Positions 7,898 through 16,921 of a DNA stretch of 64,000 bases are shown here, in pieces; the first letter of the stretch is position 1, and the number at the start of each line of letters is the position of its first letter. The stretch comes from Opitutales bacterium UBA5694 (GTDB taxonomy: Bacteria; Verrucomicrobiota; Verrucomicrobiia; Opitutales; Opitutaceae), in NCBI GenBank assembly GCA_002420185.1, contig DIHO01000009.1:1-64000 (forward strand), read 5' to 3'. The position numbers were made by a program, and so were the translations under genes. The notes beneath the pieces are model-generated. The model saw only the letters and a list, made by a program, of their open reading frames with translations, had not been told where the DNA came from and ran no database searches.

Positions 7898-8994
7898 AAG
7901 TACCCTTTATTGACCTTAAACGAGCTCACGATCCGATCAAACCGGAGCTCTTGGAGGCATTTTCGAGCACCATAGATCATGGGGGGTTCTGTCTTGGAAA
8001 AGATGTCGAGCAATTCGAATTGGAATTCGCTAAAGTCCAAGGTGTGTCCCGCTGTGTGGGTCTAGGCAGTGGAACCGAAGCACTGCATTTGATCGCTTGT
8101 GCGATGGGTATCGGTCGAGGAGATGAGGTTATTGTTCCAGCGTTTACTTTTATCGCATCGGCTTGGTTTGCCCAATATGTTGGAGCCCGACCCGTTTTTT
8201 TGGATATCGATCCCGAGTCGTATACATTGGACCCAAATAGTATTGAGGCTGCTATTACGGACAAAACTAGGGCTATTGTTGTGACGCATTTGTTTGGTCA
8301 ATCGGCTGACATGGATGCCATATTGAATATCGCTCGTTCAAAGGGAATCAAGGTAGTCGAAGACGCAGCCCAAGCTCACTTGGCAACTTATCGAGGAAGA
8401 TCTGTAGGGGAGATTGGCGATGCGGCAGCGTTTTCTTTTTATCCAACCAAAAATCTCGGTGGATTGGGTGAAGGGGGATGTGTGTCGTCAGATGACTCCG
8501 CATTACTCGACCAAATCGAAGTGTTGAGGGCCCACGGTTCCAAAGAACGCTATCTGAATCACTTCGTTGGATACAATAACCGGATGGAAGGGTTGCAGGC
8601 GGCTTCCCTAAACGTTAAGCTCCCGAGTTTGGCGGAGAAAACAAAGCGGCGGCAGCTGATTGCGAGTCGTTACAGAAATGAAATAATTCACCCCCGAATC
8701 AAGCTTCCGGCAGTTGTTGAGTGGGGGGAATCGGTGTATCACATGTTCACAATTCAGCACCCGGAGCGTGACCAGTTGAAGAGCTATCTAGCAGATTATG
8801 GAATTGGAACTGATATCGTGTACCCCTATCCGTTGCATCTGCAGCCCTGTTTTTCCTATTTAGGTTACAGAGAAGGAGATTTTCCTATTTCGGAGAATCT
8901 GGCTCGCAATTGTCTGAGTCTGCCAATCGTCCCTGAATTATGGGATGAGGAAGTTGACTATGTGATCGAGAAGATTAACCAATTTGTCGGGTGA
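7894..8994 (+). CDS. DegT/DnrJ/EryC1/StrS family aminotransferase
   Basis: A 366-residue PLP enzyme of the sugar-aminotransferase family. It starts KVPFIDLKR, the usual opening. GSGTEALHLI binds the cofactor phosphate, VEDAAQAH carries the PLP-ring aspartate, and FSFYPTKNLGGLGEGG contains the Schiff-base lysine near residue 186. The family usually transaminates nucleotide-linked keto-sugars for O-antigen, glycan or antibiotic synthesis; the substrate here cannot be told. Context is odd: it sits between tetrapyrrole genes and trpF with no glycan genes in sight. Its ATG overlaps the cobA-hemD stop by four bases. The substrate is unknown; the family call is firm. Confidence 0.9.
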   Translation: MKVPFIDLKRAHDPIKPELLEAFSSTIDHGGFCLGKDVEQFELEFAKVQGVSRCVGLGSGTEALHLIACAMGIGRGDEVIVPAFTFIASAWFAQYVGARPVFLDIDPESYTLDPNSIEAAITDKTRAIVVTHLFGQSADMDAILNIARSKGIKVVEDAAQAHLATYRGRSVGEIGDAAAFSFYPTKNLGGLGEGGCVSSDDSALLDQIEVLRAHGSKERYLNHFVGYNNRMEGLQAASLNVKLPSLAEKTKRRQLIASRYRNEIIHPRIKLPAVVEWGESVYHMFTIQHPERDQLKSYLADYGIGTDIVYPYPLHLQPCFSYLGYREGDFPISENLARNCLSLPIVPELWDEEVDYVIEKINQFVG

Positions 8995-8998
8995 GCGG

Positions 8999-9646
8999 AT
9001 GATAGGAGGTGTAAAAGTCAAAGTTTGCGGTTTGACGCGACTGAGTGATGCGAAAAATGCGGCTGCAATGGGGGTGGACTTCCTTGGATTTATTTTCTAT
9101 CCTAGATCTCCCCGATTTCTCACGCTGAGTGCGTACGAAACGTTTCAATCAGAATTGCCGGATTTGCCAAAAGTGGCGGTAACGGTTTTACCTGATTCGG
9201 ACCAGCTCAATGCTCTCCTGCAGGCAGGATTCGATTACTATCAGATCCACTTTCCATTGATAGGGCCTTATCGGCAGCAGATCGAGGAATGGTCAAGGCA
9301 AGTGACTCCGGAAAAGCTTTGGTTAGCCCAAAAAGTGGGTCCAGAGGAGGAATTTGATGAAAACCTTCTCCCTTACGCGAATACGTTTCTTTGGGACACC
9401 TACCATAAGAGTGCTTTCGGTGGAACAGGCAAAGTTAGCGATTGGGAAGGTTTCGAACAAGTGTCGAGGAAGTCCCCCAATAAGAACTGGGTTCTGGCGG
9501 GTGGGTTGAATCCGGGCAATGTCCGCGAAGCCATTGAGAAAACAGGAACGAAGCAGGTCGATTTGAACAGTGGGGTAGAGAAATGTCCTGGGATGAAGGA
9601 TCTAATTAAGTTGGAGCAGGTAAGAACAAAGCTGCAAAACATATGA
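8999..9646 (+). CDS. trpF: phosphoribosylanthranilate isomerase
   Basis: A TIM-barrel isomerase of tryptophan synthesis that converts phosphoribosylanthranilate to the carboxyphenylamino-deoxyribulose phosphate. Family marks seen are VKVCGLTRLSDA at the N-terminus (catalytic Cys), GFIFYPRSPRFL, and the C-terminal VLAGGLNPGNV and DLNSGVE motifs that bind phosphate and supply the catalytic Asp region. Start chosen at ATG 8999, five bases after the preceding stop; an in-frame TTG at 8984 would overlap the aminotransferase gene. The product is about 215 residues, as usual. The other trp genes are not in this window, so trpF is separated from them and rides at the end of the heme-related operon. 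Confidence 0.93.
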   Translation: MIGGVKVKVCGLTRLSDAKNAAAMGVDFLGFIFYPRSPRFLTLSAYETFQSELPDLPKVAVTVLPDSDQLNALLQAGFDYYQIHFPLIGPYRQQIEEWSRQVTPEKLWLAQKVGPEEEFDENLLPYANTFLWDTYHKSAFGGTGKVSDWEGFEQVSRKSPNKNWVLAGGLNPGNVREAIEKTGTKQVDLNSGVEKCPGMKDLIKLEQVRTKLQNI

Positions 9647-9706
9647 TTTTTGTTTCGCCATAGTTGTAAAACGGTCTAGGGTATCGGGAATGTAGCTTCT
9701 TTTCTT

Positions 9707-10327
9707 ATGACCTTTCGATCACTTCTGTTTTTCACTTTTTTAGGATTAAGTCTCGTTGTCGGCCCTCTGGGGTTAGCTGATGAAGCTGCCAAGCTAAGAA
9801 TCGGGGAGACAAAGGAGGCCAATGCTGAGAGGAGGGTTGAGCCGGCTTCGATCGATAAGGTGAAGATTAGTAGGACGACCATTTTCGACGAAACGGAGAT
9901 CAAGAGGCTATATAAAGAGTCGAAAGCTCAAAACGAGAAGATGAATGAGGGCCTGCCCGCTCATCTAAACTCGGAAGAGATGGAATTGGTAACACTGAAG
10001 ACATTAAACGTCGGTGGGGATGATATCAAGCTGCAGAGGGAACTCATGGAAGTCTTAGATCCTAAACCAAGACGCCGGCTCGAAAGAATCGCTGACCTTG
10101 ATCCTGATGCGGCCCACGAAATGATGGTGACGATGAGGAATGACCAAGAATTCATGTCGGGCCATTATGACCGGCCCGTTTCCGCGGGAGATCCTGGACG
10201 TCCGGCGAATTTCAATGCCGGACAGATAGCAGGAGCCTTTGATAAGCTGATTAGCTCGCTTCAAAGCTCTAGAGCCAAAAGGGAGAAGCAGCAGAAGGAA
10301 ATAGAGGCGCTGCAAAACCAGAAATAG
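9707..10327 (+). CDS. exported helical protein, unknown function
   Basis: A 206-residue protein beginning MTFRSLLFFTFLGLSLVVG with an LGLADEA cleavage-like site near residue 24, so it is predicted to be exported to the periplasm. The mature part is highly charged and mostly helical, ending in a Lys/Glu/Gln-rich probable coiled coil (residues ~185-206). No catalytic motif is recognised. It lies alone between trpF and the convergent ffh gene, with a 60-base gap from trpF. I do not recognise a family. Confidence 0.65.
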   Translation: MTFRSLLFFTFLGLSLVVGPLGLADEAAKLRIGETKEANAERRVEPASIDKVKISRTTIFDETEIKRLYKESKAQNEKMNEGLPAHLNSEEMELVTLKTLNVGGDDIKLQRELMEVLDPKPRRRLERIADLDPDAAHEMMVTMRNDQEFMSGHYDRPVSAGDPGRPANFNAGQIAGAFDKLISSLQSSRAKREKQQKEIEALQNQK

Positions 10328-10407
10328 GTTCAAAGTCGCGTAAAAGGCAAAGAGCAGATTTTATTCTTCCTACTCTTTTGCTTCAGCCGAACCAATTGAG
10401 CTGGCTT

Positions 10408-11802
10408 TTAAAAGGGAAGCTTTCCTTTAAAGCCCCCCAGCCCACTACCCAGGTTGCCACCGGCCAATTGAGAAGGGTCAAGGCCTTGAGATTTCATTTG
10501 CTTCATCAGTTTCTTCATTTTTCCGCCCCCGTTAAGCTTTTTCATCATCTTCTTCATCTGCATGTGCTGCTTAATGAGCTGATTGACCTGGCTGATTTTG
10601 ACTCCGGAACCTTTCGCGATACGATTGCGGCGGCTTGCGTTGAGCACATTAGGCGAGCGACGTTCTTGTAGCGTCATGGAGAGAATGATTGCTTCGGACT
10701 GCTTCATCTGATTTTCCGCTTTGTCTTCCACTTTCATTCCACTGATACTTGGCAACATTCCCATAATTGACTGCATTGATCCCAGTTTTTTGACTTGGCT
10801 GAGCTGGTTGAGCATATCTTCGAAATTAAAATCGGCAGCCATCATGCGGTCGGCCATTCTCTCCGCCTCTCTCTCGTCGATCGATTCTTGCGCCTTTTCG
10901 ACGAGCGAAACCACGTCGCCCATCCCGAGAATCCTTGAAGCCATCCGATCGGCATGGAAAAGATCGAAGTCCTCCAGTTTCTCACCGGTACCTGCAAATT
11001 TGATCGGAACGTTGGTGATTTGCTTCATTGATAGAGCCGCACCACCTCGGGCATCTCCATCGAGTTTTGTCATGGCGATCCCTGTTAGTTCGACTGCTTT
11101 GTGGAAAGACTCGGCCACATTAACTGCTTCCTGACCGATCGCTCCATCCGCAACCAGAATGACTTCTTCGGGTTGAATGCGTCGTTTGAGTTCCTTTATT
11201 TCCTCGATCAGTGGGGCGTCAATTTGGAGCCGTCCCGCGGTATCGAAAATGATCAGGTCACGTCCTTCAATTTGGCTCTGCTTTAGTGCGTTTTCGCCAA
11301 TGAGAGGAACGTCAGGCGACGATCTATCTGAAAATACAGGGACACCGATCTGTTCACCGATGGATTCAAGCTGGTCGATCGCAGCGGGACGATAGATGTC
11401 GCAGGCAACCAAAAGAGGATTGTAACCGTCTTTTTTGAGAAACTTCGCGATCTTGGCAGAGGTGGTTGTCTTTCCCCCTCCCTGCAGACCCACCATCAAT
11501 ATTTTTAGGGGCCGATTGGTTGACAGCCCAGTTTCACCCTCACCCAAGAGTTTAACCAACTCGTCGTTGATGATCTTGATGATCTGTTGGGCCGGAGTAA
11601 CCGACTTCAGGACTTCTTGTCCGACGCACTTTTCCTTAACCGTTTCAATAAACTCCCGCGCGACTTTGAAGTGGACGTCGGCGGAAAGGAGGGCGGCGCG
11701 CACATCCTTCAGAGCTTCTGACATATTTTCCTCGCTCAGCTTCGCCGTACCGCGAAGTTGGTGCATGGCGTGAGACAATTTGTCGGTTAGGCTTTCAAAC
11801 AT
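10408..11802 (-). CDS. ffh: signal recognition particle GTPase Ffh
   Basis: A 464-residue SRP54-type protein. The N domain is at residues ~1-90, and the G domain has GLQGGGKTTTSAKIA (G1), DTAGRLQID (G3) and TKLDGDARGG (G4/G5). The methionine-rich M domain in the C-terminal third (GSMQSIMGMLP, QHMQMKKMMKKL) binds 4.5S RNA and signal sequences. It targets nascent membrane proteins to the SecYEG translocon with FtsY. The gene is monocistronic and on the minus strand, convergent with the small exported protein gene. An SRP RNA gene was not found nearby. The tail ends GGFKGKLPF, typical of the family. Confidence 0.97.
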   Translation of the reverse strand: MFESLTDKLSHAMHQLRGTAKLSEENMSEALKDVRAALLSADVHFKVAREFIETVKEKCVGQEVLKSVTPAQQIIKIINDELVKLLGEGETGLSTNRPLKILMVGLQGGGKTTTSAKIAKFLKKDGYNPLLVACDIYRPAAIDQLESIGEQIGVPVFSDRSSPDVPLIGENALKQSQIEGRDLIIFDTAGRLQIDAPLIEEIKELKRRIQPEEVILVADGAIGQEAVNVAESFHKAVELTGIAMTKLDGDARGGAALSMKQITNVPIKFAGTGEKLEDFDLFHADRMASRILGMGDVVSLVEKAQESIDEREAERMADRMMAADFNFEDMLNQLSQVKKLGSMQSIMGMLPSISGMKVEDKAENQMKQSEAIILSMTLQERRSPNVLNASRRNRIAKGSGVKISQVNQLIKQHMQMKKMMKKLNGGGKMKKLMKQMKSQGLDPSQLAGGNLGSGLGGFKGKLPF

Positions 11803-11907
11803 GGACGAAGATATTAGGAAGTTTGTTTCAAGTCGTAAAGCTTTCGATGGGCGTGATTCGATTTACGGCTGGATATTATGTCAGGAGCGTGCATTTTGTC
11901 GGCCATC

Positions 11908-12390
11908 ATGAACGAGGTATTAAAGCTTCTTACTGAAGGAGAGCGTTTGAACGAGAGCCAGATGGCTGAAATTCTTGGCATGTCCGAAGAACGCGTGAAG
12001 GAACAGCTATCAACCTTGAAGGGAAAAGGCGTTTTTCTGGGCTGGATCCCGGTTTTGAATCCAGAGGCAGATGCGGAGATGACCGTTCGTGGGGTGATTG
12101 AGGTAAAAATCACCCCAGAGAGAGAGGGTGGGTTCAATCGTTTGGCTCAAAGAATAGCTCGATTTGATGAAGTGGAATCCTGTTACTTGATGTCGGGATC
12201 CTATGATCTTCTCGTAGTCGTGCGACAATCTACACTTCACAAAGTGGCCTCGTTTGTCTCGGAACGGCTATCTACGATTGAAGGGATTGTTTCAACGGCG
12301 ACGCACTTCATGCTGAGAGCGTACAAAGAGCAAGGCTTCCTGATTGAGCAGCCCAAAGAGGACAAGGAGCGATTGGATGTTTCGCCGTAG
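11908..12390 (+). CDS. Lrp/AsnC-family regulator
   Basis: About 160 residues. The N-terminal winged-helix part (MNEVLKLLTEGERLNESQMAEIL) is followed by a linker and an Lrp-type ligand-binding (RAM) domain (VRGVIEVKITPEREGGF... VESCYLMSGSYDLLVVV). The call is a transcription regulator responsive to an amino acid or related ligand. The start is placed at ATG 11908 because it matches the natural N-terminus of this family; an upstream in-frame ATG at 11878 would add ten residues. It is divergent from ffh and followed on the same strand, after 89 bases, by an aminotransferase gene that is a plausible target or partner. Confidence 0.8.
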   Translation: MNEVLKLLTEGERLNESQMAEILGMSEERVKEQLSTLKGKGVFLGWIPVLNPEADAEMTVRGVIEVKITPEREGGFNRLAQRIARFDEVESCYLMSGSYDLLVVVRQSTLHKVASFVSERLSTIEGIVSTATHFMLRAYKEQGFLIEQPKEDKERLDVSP

Positions 12391-12479
12391 AACCGCTGCT
12401 AGCCATAAAAACTTTGGATGGGTCCATGGGTTTTCGATCCTTTGGGTCCCCTTTGACCTAGCGTAAACTCAATTTATTC

Positions 12480-13685
12480 GTGGAAAACTCAGAAAACCGT
12501 TTTGTAGCCGATCATGTCACCGGACTTCCTCGTTCGGGTATCCGAGATTTCTTTGAGCTTGTCGCGGGAATGGAGGACGTGATTTCCCTTGGAATTGGCG
12601 AGCCTGACTTTACGACACCTTGGCATATCAGAGAGGCTGCGATTTACTCGATTGAAAAGGGTCGTACTTTTTATACGTCAAATCTCGGGACGCTCGAGTT
12701 GCGTCGGGCAATTTCAGAATATATAGATAAGTATTTTAATATTCAATACGATCCGAAGAACGAAGTTATTGTAACCGTTGGTGTTTCTGAAGCGATGGAT
12801 ATCGCGTTGCGAGCCATCCTTAATCCGGGAGACAAGGTTCTCTACCAGGACCCCTGCTTTGTGTCTTATCATCCGACGGTAATGCTGGCCCATGGGATTG
12901 GTATTCCGATCAAGACGGACGCGGAGTCCGCCTTTACGATAAAGGCAGCGGAGGTGAAAAAATCGTGGGTGCCTGGATGCAAGGCCCTGATCATTAATTT
13001 ACCTTGCAATCCGACGGGTGGTGTTGCTGAGCGAGACGAACTCGAAGAGATCGCCCGATTTGCAGTGGAAAAAGACCTTGTTGTAATCAGCGATGAGATT
13101 TACGCGGAACTCACCTACGACGGTGAGCATTTAAGTATAGTGAATTTTCCGGGGATGAAGGAGCGAACGATTTTCCTTCACGGTTGCTCCAAGGCTTGGG
13201 CGATGACCGGGTGGCGCTTGGGTTATGCTTGCGCTCCCGCGGTTATGATTGAAGCAATGATGAAGGTGCATCAGTACTCGATGATGTGTGCGTCTATAAT
13301 CGCCCAAGACGCGGCGGTAGAGGCGTTGCGAAATGGGCACGACAGTGTTCAAAAAATGAAGCAACAATATCTTCGTCGTCGAGATATGGTCGTTCGTAGA
13401 TTCAATGAGATGGGGCTTACTTGTCATTTGCCTCAGGCGACGTTTTACGCTTTCCCAAACATCGAATCGACAGGACTTTCATCAGTCGAATTCGCCAAGC
13501 AGCTTTTGGAAAAAGAGAAGGTGGCCATGGTTCCGGGTAGTGCGTTTGGCGAATTTGGGGAAGGATTTGCACGTTGCAGTTTTGCATCAGGCTATGATGA
13601 CCTATTGGAGGCTTGCAACCGAATCGAGTGCTTCGTCGCGTCTTTAGGTGCAACGAGAACGGTTGTAGCGAGCGATTCGATCTAG
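12480..13685 (+). CDS. class I/II pyridoxal-phosphate aminotransferase
   Basis: A 401-residue fold-type I enzyme of the aspartate/aromatic aminotransferase group. Marks are ISLGIGEPDFTTP near the N-terminus, NLPCNPTGG (cofactor-contacting Asn), VISDEIYAEL (Asp and Tyr of the PLP pocket), and HGCSKAWAMTGWRLGY with the Schiff-base lysine near residue 238. The C-terminal RCSFA carries the substrate-carboxylate arginine. Probable substrates are alanine, aspartate or aromatic amino acids; this cannot be settled from sequence. The start is GTG at 12480. Its position next to an Lrp-like regulator suggests that gene controls it. Confidence 0.88.
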   Translation: MENSENRFVADHVTGLPRSGIRDFFELVAGMEDVISLGIGEPDFTTPWHIREAAIYSIEKGRTFYTSNLGTLELRRAISEYIDKYFNIQYDPKNEVIVTVGVSEAMDIALRAILNPGDKVLYQDPCFVSYHPTVMLAHGIGIPIKTDAESAFTIKAAEVKKSWVPGCKALIINLPCNPTGGVAERDELEEIARFAVEKDLVVISDEIYAELTYDGEHLSIVNFPGMKERTIFLHGCSKAWAMTGWRLGYACAPAVMIEAMMKVHQYSMMCASIIAQDAAVEALRNGHDSVQKMKQQYLRRRDMVVRRFNEMGLTCHLPQATFYAFPNIESTGLSSVEFAKQLLEKEKVAMVPGSAFGEFGEGFARCSFASGYDDLLEACNRIECFVASLGATRTVVASDSI

Positions 13686-13703
13686 AAGATTTAAGGGCAG
13701 CAA

Positions 13704-13723
13704 CTAGTAGAAGTCTCTACTAG
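13704..13723 (+). other. hairpin between aminotransferase and der genes
   Basis: CTAGTAG at 13704-13710 pairs perfectly with CTACTAG at 13717-13723 around a six-base loop, and the flanks GCAA and TTGC extend the symmetry. There is no strong T-run after it. It could be a weak terminator or an mRNA processing element. Confidence 0.35.
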
Positions 13724-13750
13724 CTGGTTTGCATACATAAAATATATATT

Positions 13751-15163
13751 ATGTCATCACACTTTACTGTCGCGATCGTCGGACGTCCGAATGTTGGTAA
13801 AAGCCGACTTTTCAACCGGATGATTGGGAGACGTGTATCCATTGTTCATGATATGCCGGGAGTGACCCGAGATATTTTGACTTACGATATTGATGAAGAC
13901 GGCTATTCGTTGATGGATACGGGTGGGATGGGTCTAGTGCCGGGGATGAGCGATACACCTGAGCAGCTGGTTGATGCGGTTGAAGGCCAGATCGCATTTT
14001 CAATCGATACGGCGGACTACGTTTTGATGGTTGTGGACGGCCGAGAGGGTCTGGTTCCCCTGGACTTGGAAATGGCTGAAATCCTGCGCCGGAATAAAAA
14101 ACCGGTAGGACTGGTCGTCAATAAAGTCGATAAGGCGGACACAGAGATCGAGATAAACGAGTTCTTCTCCCTTGGCCTTGGTCAACCATACCTTGTTTCG
14201 GCTGAGCATGACAGGGGTATCTCGAGTTTACGTTCTCTTGTGTTAGCGAAACGTAATGAAATCGCGGGACCTCCCGAACCCAGATTAGACGATGGCCGGA
14301 AAAAGATTCGAGTTTGTTTTATTGGTCGCCCAAATGTCGGAAAGTCCTCTCTGAGCAATTGTCTCGTCAAGTCAGAACGGTTCATCGTAAGCGACATTCC
14401 TGGTACGACTCGAGATTCTATTGAAACGCCTTTCACCTGGAGGTCTAAGCGTGGTGAAGACTGGCATTTTATCCTGACCGACACCGCAGGAATTCGAAAG
14501 AAAACCAAGCTCAGCTCATCGGTGGAATATTTCTCACGAGTTCGTTCTATTGATGCGATTCGAGATGTGGACGTTGTATTTATGGTGCTCGATGCGAAGG
14601 AAGGCCCTACCCATCAAGACAAAGCGATTGCGGGTGAGGCATCTAAGCTTAACAAGCCAATCGTTATTGTTGTCAACAAATGGGATTTGGCTTTAGGGGC
14701 CTGGGAGAAGGGCGAAATAGACGGGTTTGAAACCGAGATTGAATTCAGAAAGGCTTTCGAGAAAGGACTTCGTAGGGAGATCTTCTTTACACCGGGCTCC
14801 CCGATAAGATTTGTATCGGCTCTGGAAAACATCGATATTGAAAAGATGCTTTACGATGCCCGTCAGATGGACAAACGCACGGAAAAAAAGATTTCCACGG
14901 GTAGATTGAATGATTTGCTTTATAAATTAGCAGAACGGATGCCGGCACCAAAAGTCGATGGTCGTCGCTTTCGTATATATTATGCAGTACATATCGCGAA
15001 TCGCCCTTATCGGATAAAGGTGTTTTGCAACCAGGCCAAAAAGTTAAACGATTCCTACAAGCGTTACATGCAAGCGGCGATAGTTGATGCGTTTAAACTT
15101 GAGGGTTGTCCTGTAGTATTTGATCTTGTGAACAAGAAGAATCCGTATGTGAAGACTGATTAA
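13751..15163 (+). CDS. der: ribosome biogenesis GTPase Der (EngA)
   Basis: A 470-residue protein with two tandem GTPase domains, the hallmark of Der. The first has GRPNVGKSRLFNRM, DTGGMG and NKVDKAD. The second has GRPNVGKSSLSNCL, DTAGIRKK and NKWDLAL. A C-terminal KH-like domain follows from about residue 375 (PAPKVDGRRFRIYYAVHIANRPYRIKVFCN). It acts in late maturation of the 50S subunit. The length is within the family range. It reads on the same strand as fmt, which follows after 59 bases. Confidence 0.97.
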   Translation: MSSHFTVAIVGRPNVGKSRLFNRMIGRRVSIVHDMPGVTRDILTYDIDEDGYSLMDTGGMGLVPGMSDTPEQLVDAVEGQIAFSIDTADYVLMVVDGREGLVPLDLEMAEILRRNKKPVGLVVNKVDKADTEIEINEFFSLGLGQPYLVSAEHDRGISSLRSLVLAKRNEIAGPPEPRLDDGRKKIRVCFIGRPNVGKSSLSNCLVKSERFIVSDIPGTTRDSIETPFTWRSKRGEDWHFILTDTAGIRKKTKLSSSVEYFSRVRSIDAIRDVDVVFMVLDAKEGPTHQDKAIAGEASKLNKPIVIVVNKWDLALGAWEKGEIDGFETEIEFRKAFEKGLRREIFFTPGSPIRFVSALENIDIEKMLYDARQMDKRTEKKISTGRLNDLLYKLAERMPAPKVDGRRFRIYYAVHIANRPYRIKVFCNQAKKLNDSYKRYMQAAIVDAFKLEGCPVVFDLVNKKNPYVKTD

Positions 15164-15222
15164 GTGGATATCGCTTACAGATTGACGAGTTGTTTTGGAT
15201 CAGGGTCGGGTTGAATAAAAGC

Positions 15223-16203
15223 ATGAGGCAAAAGCTAATATTCATGGGATCGGATTCAATAGCACTACCTGCTTTGAACGCTATTTTGGGCCGGAGTTGT
15301 GGAAGCATTGGTTTGTCAGCAGTGTACACCCAACCCGATAAACCCAGAGGGAGAGGAAAACGGATAGAGGGTAATGCCATCAAATTGTGGGCACGGGAGA
15401 ATGGTGTCCCCGTTTTTCAACCGTATCGCTTGGATCAATCGGTGAGGGCTGAAATAGAGGCGCTCAACGCAGATACGATCCTTGTTATGGCTTATGGTCA
15501 CTTATTGCCCCAAGCATTGGTTGATACACCTCCTCTGGGAATTTGGAATCTGCACACTTCGATACTTCCCAGATATCGTGGAGCTTCTCCCATTCAATCC
15601 GCTATTGCTTCTGGTGACCTAGAAACTGGGGTAAGTTTTATGAAAGTCGTCAAAGAAATGGATGCAGGGCCTGTTCTCGATGTTGAAAAAGTTAAAATCG
15701 AAAGTTTGGATACGGCCTTGACCTTGGAAACCAAACTTTCCTGGGCATGCCTGCCTTTGTTGGAAAGGTGTTTGCCCCTCGTTTTTTCGGACGGAGCGAT
15801 ACCAAATCCGCAGGACGAAAACAGTGTCTCCTATGTGCGAAAGTTGACTAAAGCAGATGGAGGAATCGATTTTAGACGCCCTGCGGAGGAAGTTGCCAAA
15901 AGAGTTAATGCTCTTTTTCCCTGGCCAGGAGCCCGATTCAGATATGGCGACTCGTTTATAAAAGTCGGCTTAGCCGACCACGACGCACTAGAACTTGAGG
16001 CTTCTGCGGGTCAGGTGATCAGTTTGGAGTCGGAAGGATTGGCAGTGGCCTGCGGGACAGGCACATTGTACCTCAAGAAATTACAGCGACCAGGTGGGAA
16101 AATGCTCGACGCGGCCAGTTTTGTTCGAGGTTTTGAGCTGCCTGTGGGGACCGTTCTGGAATCCGTGGAAATGGCGAGTTTGGTCTCAAGGCAGATTTTT
16201 TAA
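15223..16203 (+). CDS. fmt: methionyl-tRNA formyltransferase
   Basis: Formylates initiator Met-tRNA. The N-terminal Rossmann formyltransferase domain has LIFMGSDSIALPALNAI, the folate-binding and catalytic LHTSILPRYRGASPIQSAI, and TGVSFMKVVKEMDAGPVL. A C-terminal OB-like domain follows from ~residue 200 (ALFPWPGARFRYGD). It has 326 residues from ATG 15223; an in-frame TTG at 15190 is less likely. It follows der. The usual partner def (peptide deformylase) is not adjacent. Confidence 0.95.
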   Translation: MRQKLIFMGSDSIALPALNAILGRSCGSIGLSAVYTQPDKPRGRGKRIEGNAIKLWARENGVPVFQPYRLDQSVRAEIEALNADTILVMAYGHLLPQALVDTPPLGIWNLHTSILPRYRGASPIQSAIASGDLETGVSFMKVVKEMDAGPVLDVEKVKIESLDTALTLETKLSWACLPLLERCLPLVFSDGAIPNPQDENSVSYVRKLTKADGGIDFRRPAEEVAKRVNALFPWPGARFRYGDSFIKVGLADHDALELEASAGQVISLESEGLAVACGTGTLYLKKLQRPGGKMLDAASFVRGFELPVGTVLESVEMASLVSRQIF

Positions 16204-16280
16204 GGCAGCTTAACAATTGTTTCCCATTTAGACTTGGGTTGAAGCTTGTTTTCCGGACTCATTTTTTCCACCATTCCAAA

Positions 16281-16907
16281 ATGGGCGGAGTTGTTAATTG
16301 CAAACTAGCACGAATTGCCTGGGCTGGATTCCTAAGTCTGCTTTTTGGACAGGTATCTGTTTTCGCCCAGACCAGTAATTTGGCGTATCAGGTGGCTAAC
16401 TTGGTTGAAGATATTCGGATACTAGAGGAATCGATTAGATCGATGCGAGTCGAGGTTGATAATATACGCAGAGAGAACAATCAACTTCGGCAGCAAGTCG
16501 GTTCTTACGAGACGCGTATAGACAGCAGCATGAGTCAGCTCGCGACGGTTGTGCAGTTGAATCAAGCCATTGCCAAGGCAGTTACCTCATTGGAACTGAG
16601 GGACGAAAAGATGAAAAGCGAGATCGTTTTGCAGGTGACCGAACAGATAAAGAGCTTCGCGGATAGCGTCAAAAATAGCATCGGTGGGTTACCTCCTCCA
16701 CCGGTTAAACCAGATCCAGATGTTTTAACCTCGTTTCACGACAATTTCCCCAAGACAGGAACAACCTACACGGTGCGTAGTGGGGAAACGATTTCTGGGA
16801 TCGCCGCCAAATTTGGCTCGACTAGGGATTGGATCCAAAATGCCAATGAGATTTCCCACCCCAAATACTTGCAGGTTGGCCGAACGCTGTTCATACCCCA
16901 CCAGTAA
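16281..16907 (+). CDS. exported coiled-coil protein with C-terminal LysM domain
   Basis: About 208 residues from ATG 16281. The N-terminal hydrophobic segment AGFLSLLFGQVSVFAQ ends in an AXA-type cleavage site, so the protein is exported. Residues ~35-125 form a long heptad-like coiled coil (VEDIRILEESIRSMRVEVDN...). A proline-rich linker (GGLPPPPVKP) leads to one LysM domain (YTVRSGETISGIAAKFGS... LQVGRTLFIPHQ) at the end, which binds peptidoglycan. A role in cell-wall attachment or division is an inference. It is immediately followed (14 bases) by parB, so they may be co-transcribed. Confidence 0.85.
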   Translation: MGGVVNCKLARIAWAGFLSLLFGQVSVFAQTSNLAYQVANLVEDIRILEESIRSMRVEVDNIRRENNQLRQQVGSYETRIDSSMSQLATVVQLNQAIAKAVTSLELRDEKMKSEIVLQVTEQIKSFADSVKNSIGGLPPPPVKPDPDVLTSFHDNFPKTGTTYTVRSGETISGIAAKFGSTRDWIQNANEISHPKYLQVGRTLFIPHQ

Positions 16908-16921
16908 ATTTTCTTTAGCTC

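Noticed and set aside
10328..10407. possible terminator between the exported protein gene and ffh
   Set aside because: GCAAAGAG/CTCTTTTGC pairing needs a bulge and has no T-run; too weak.
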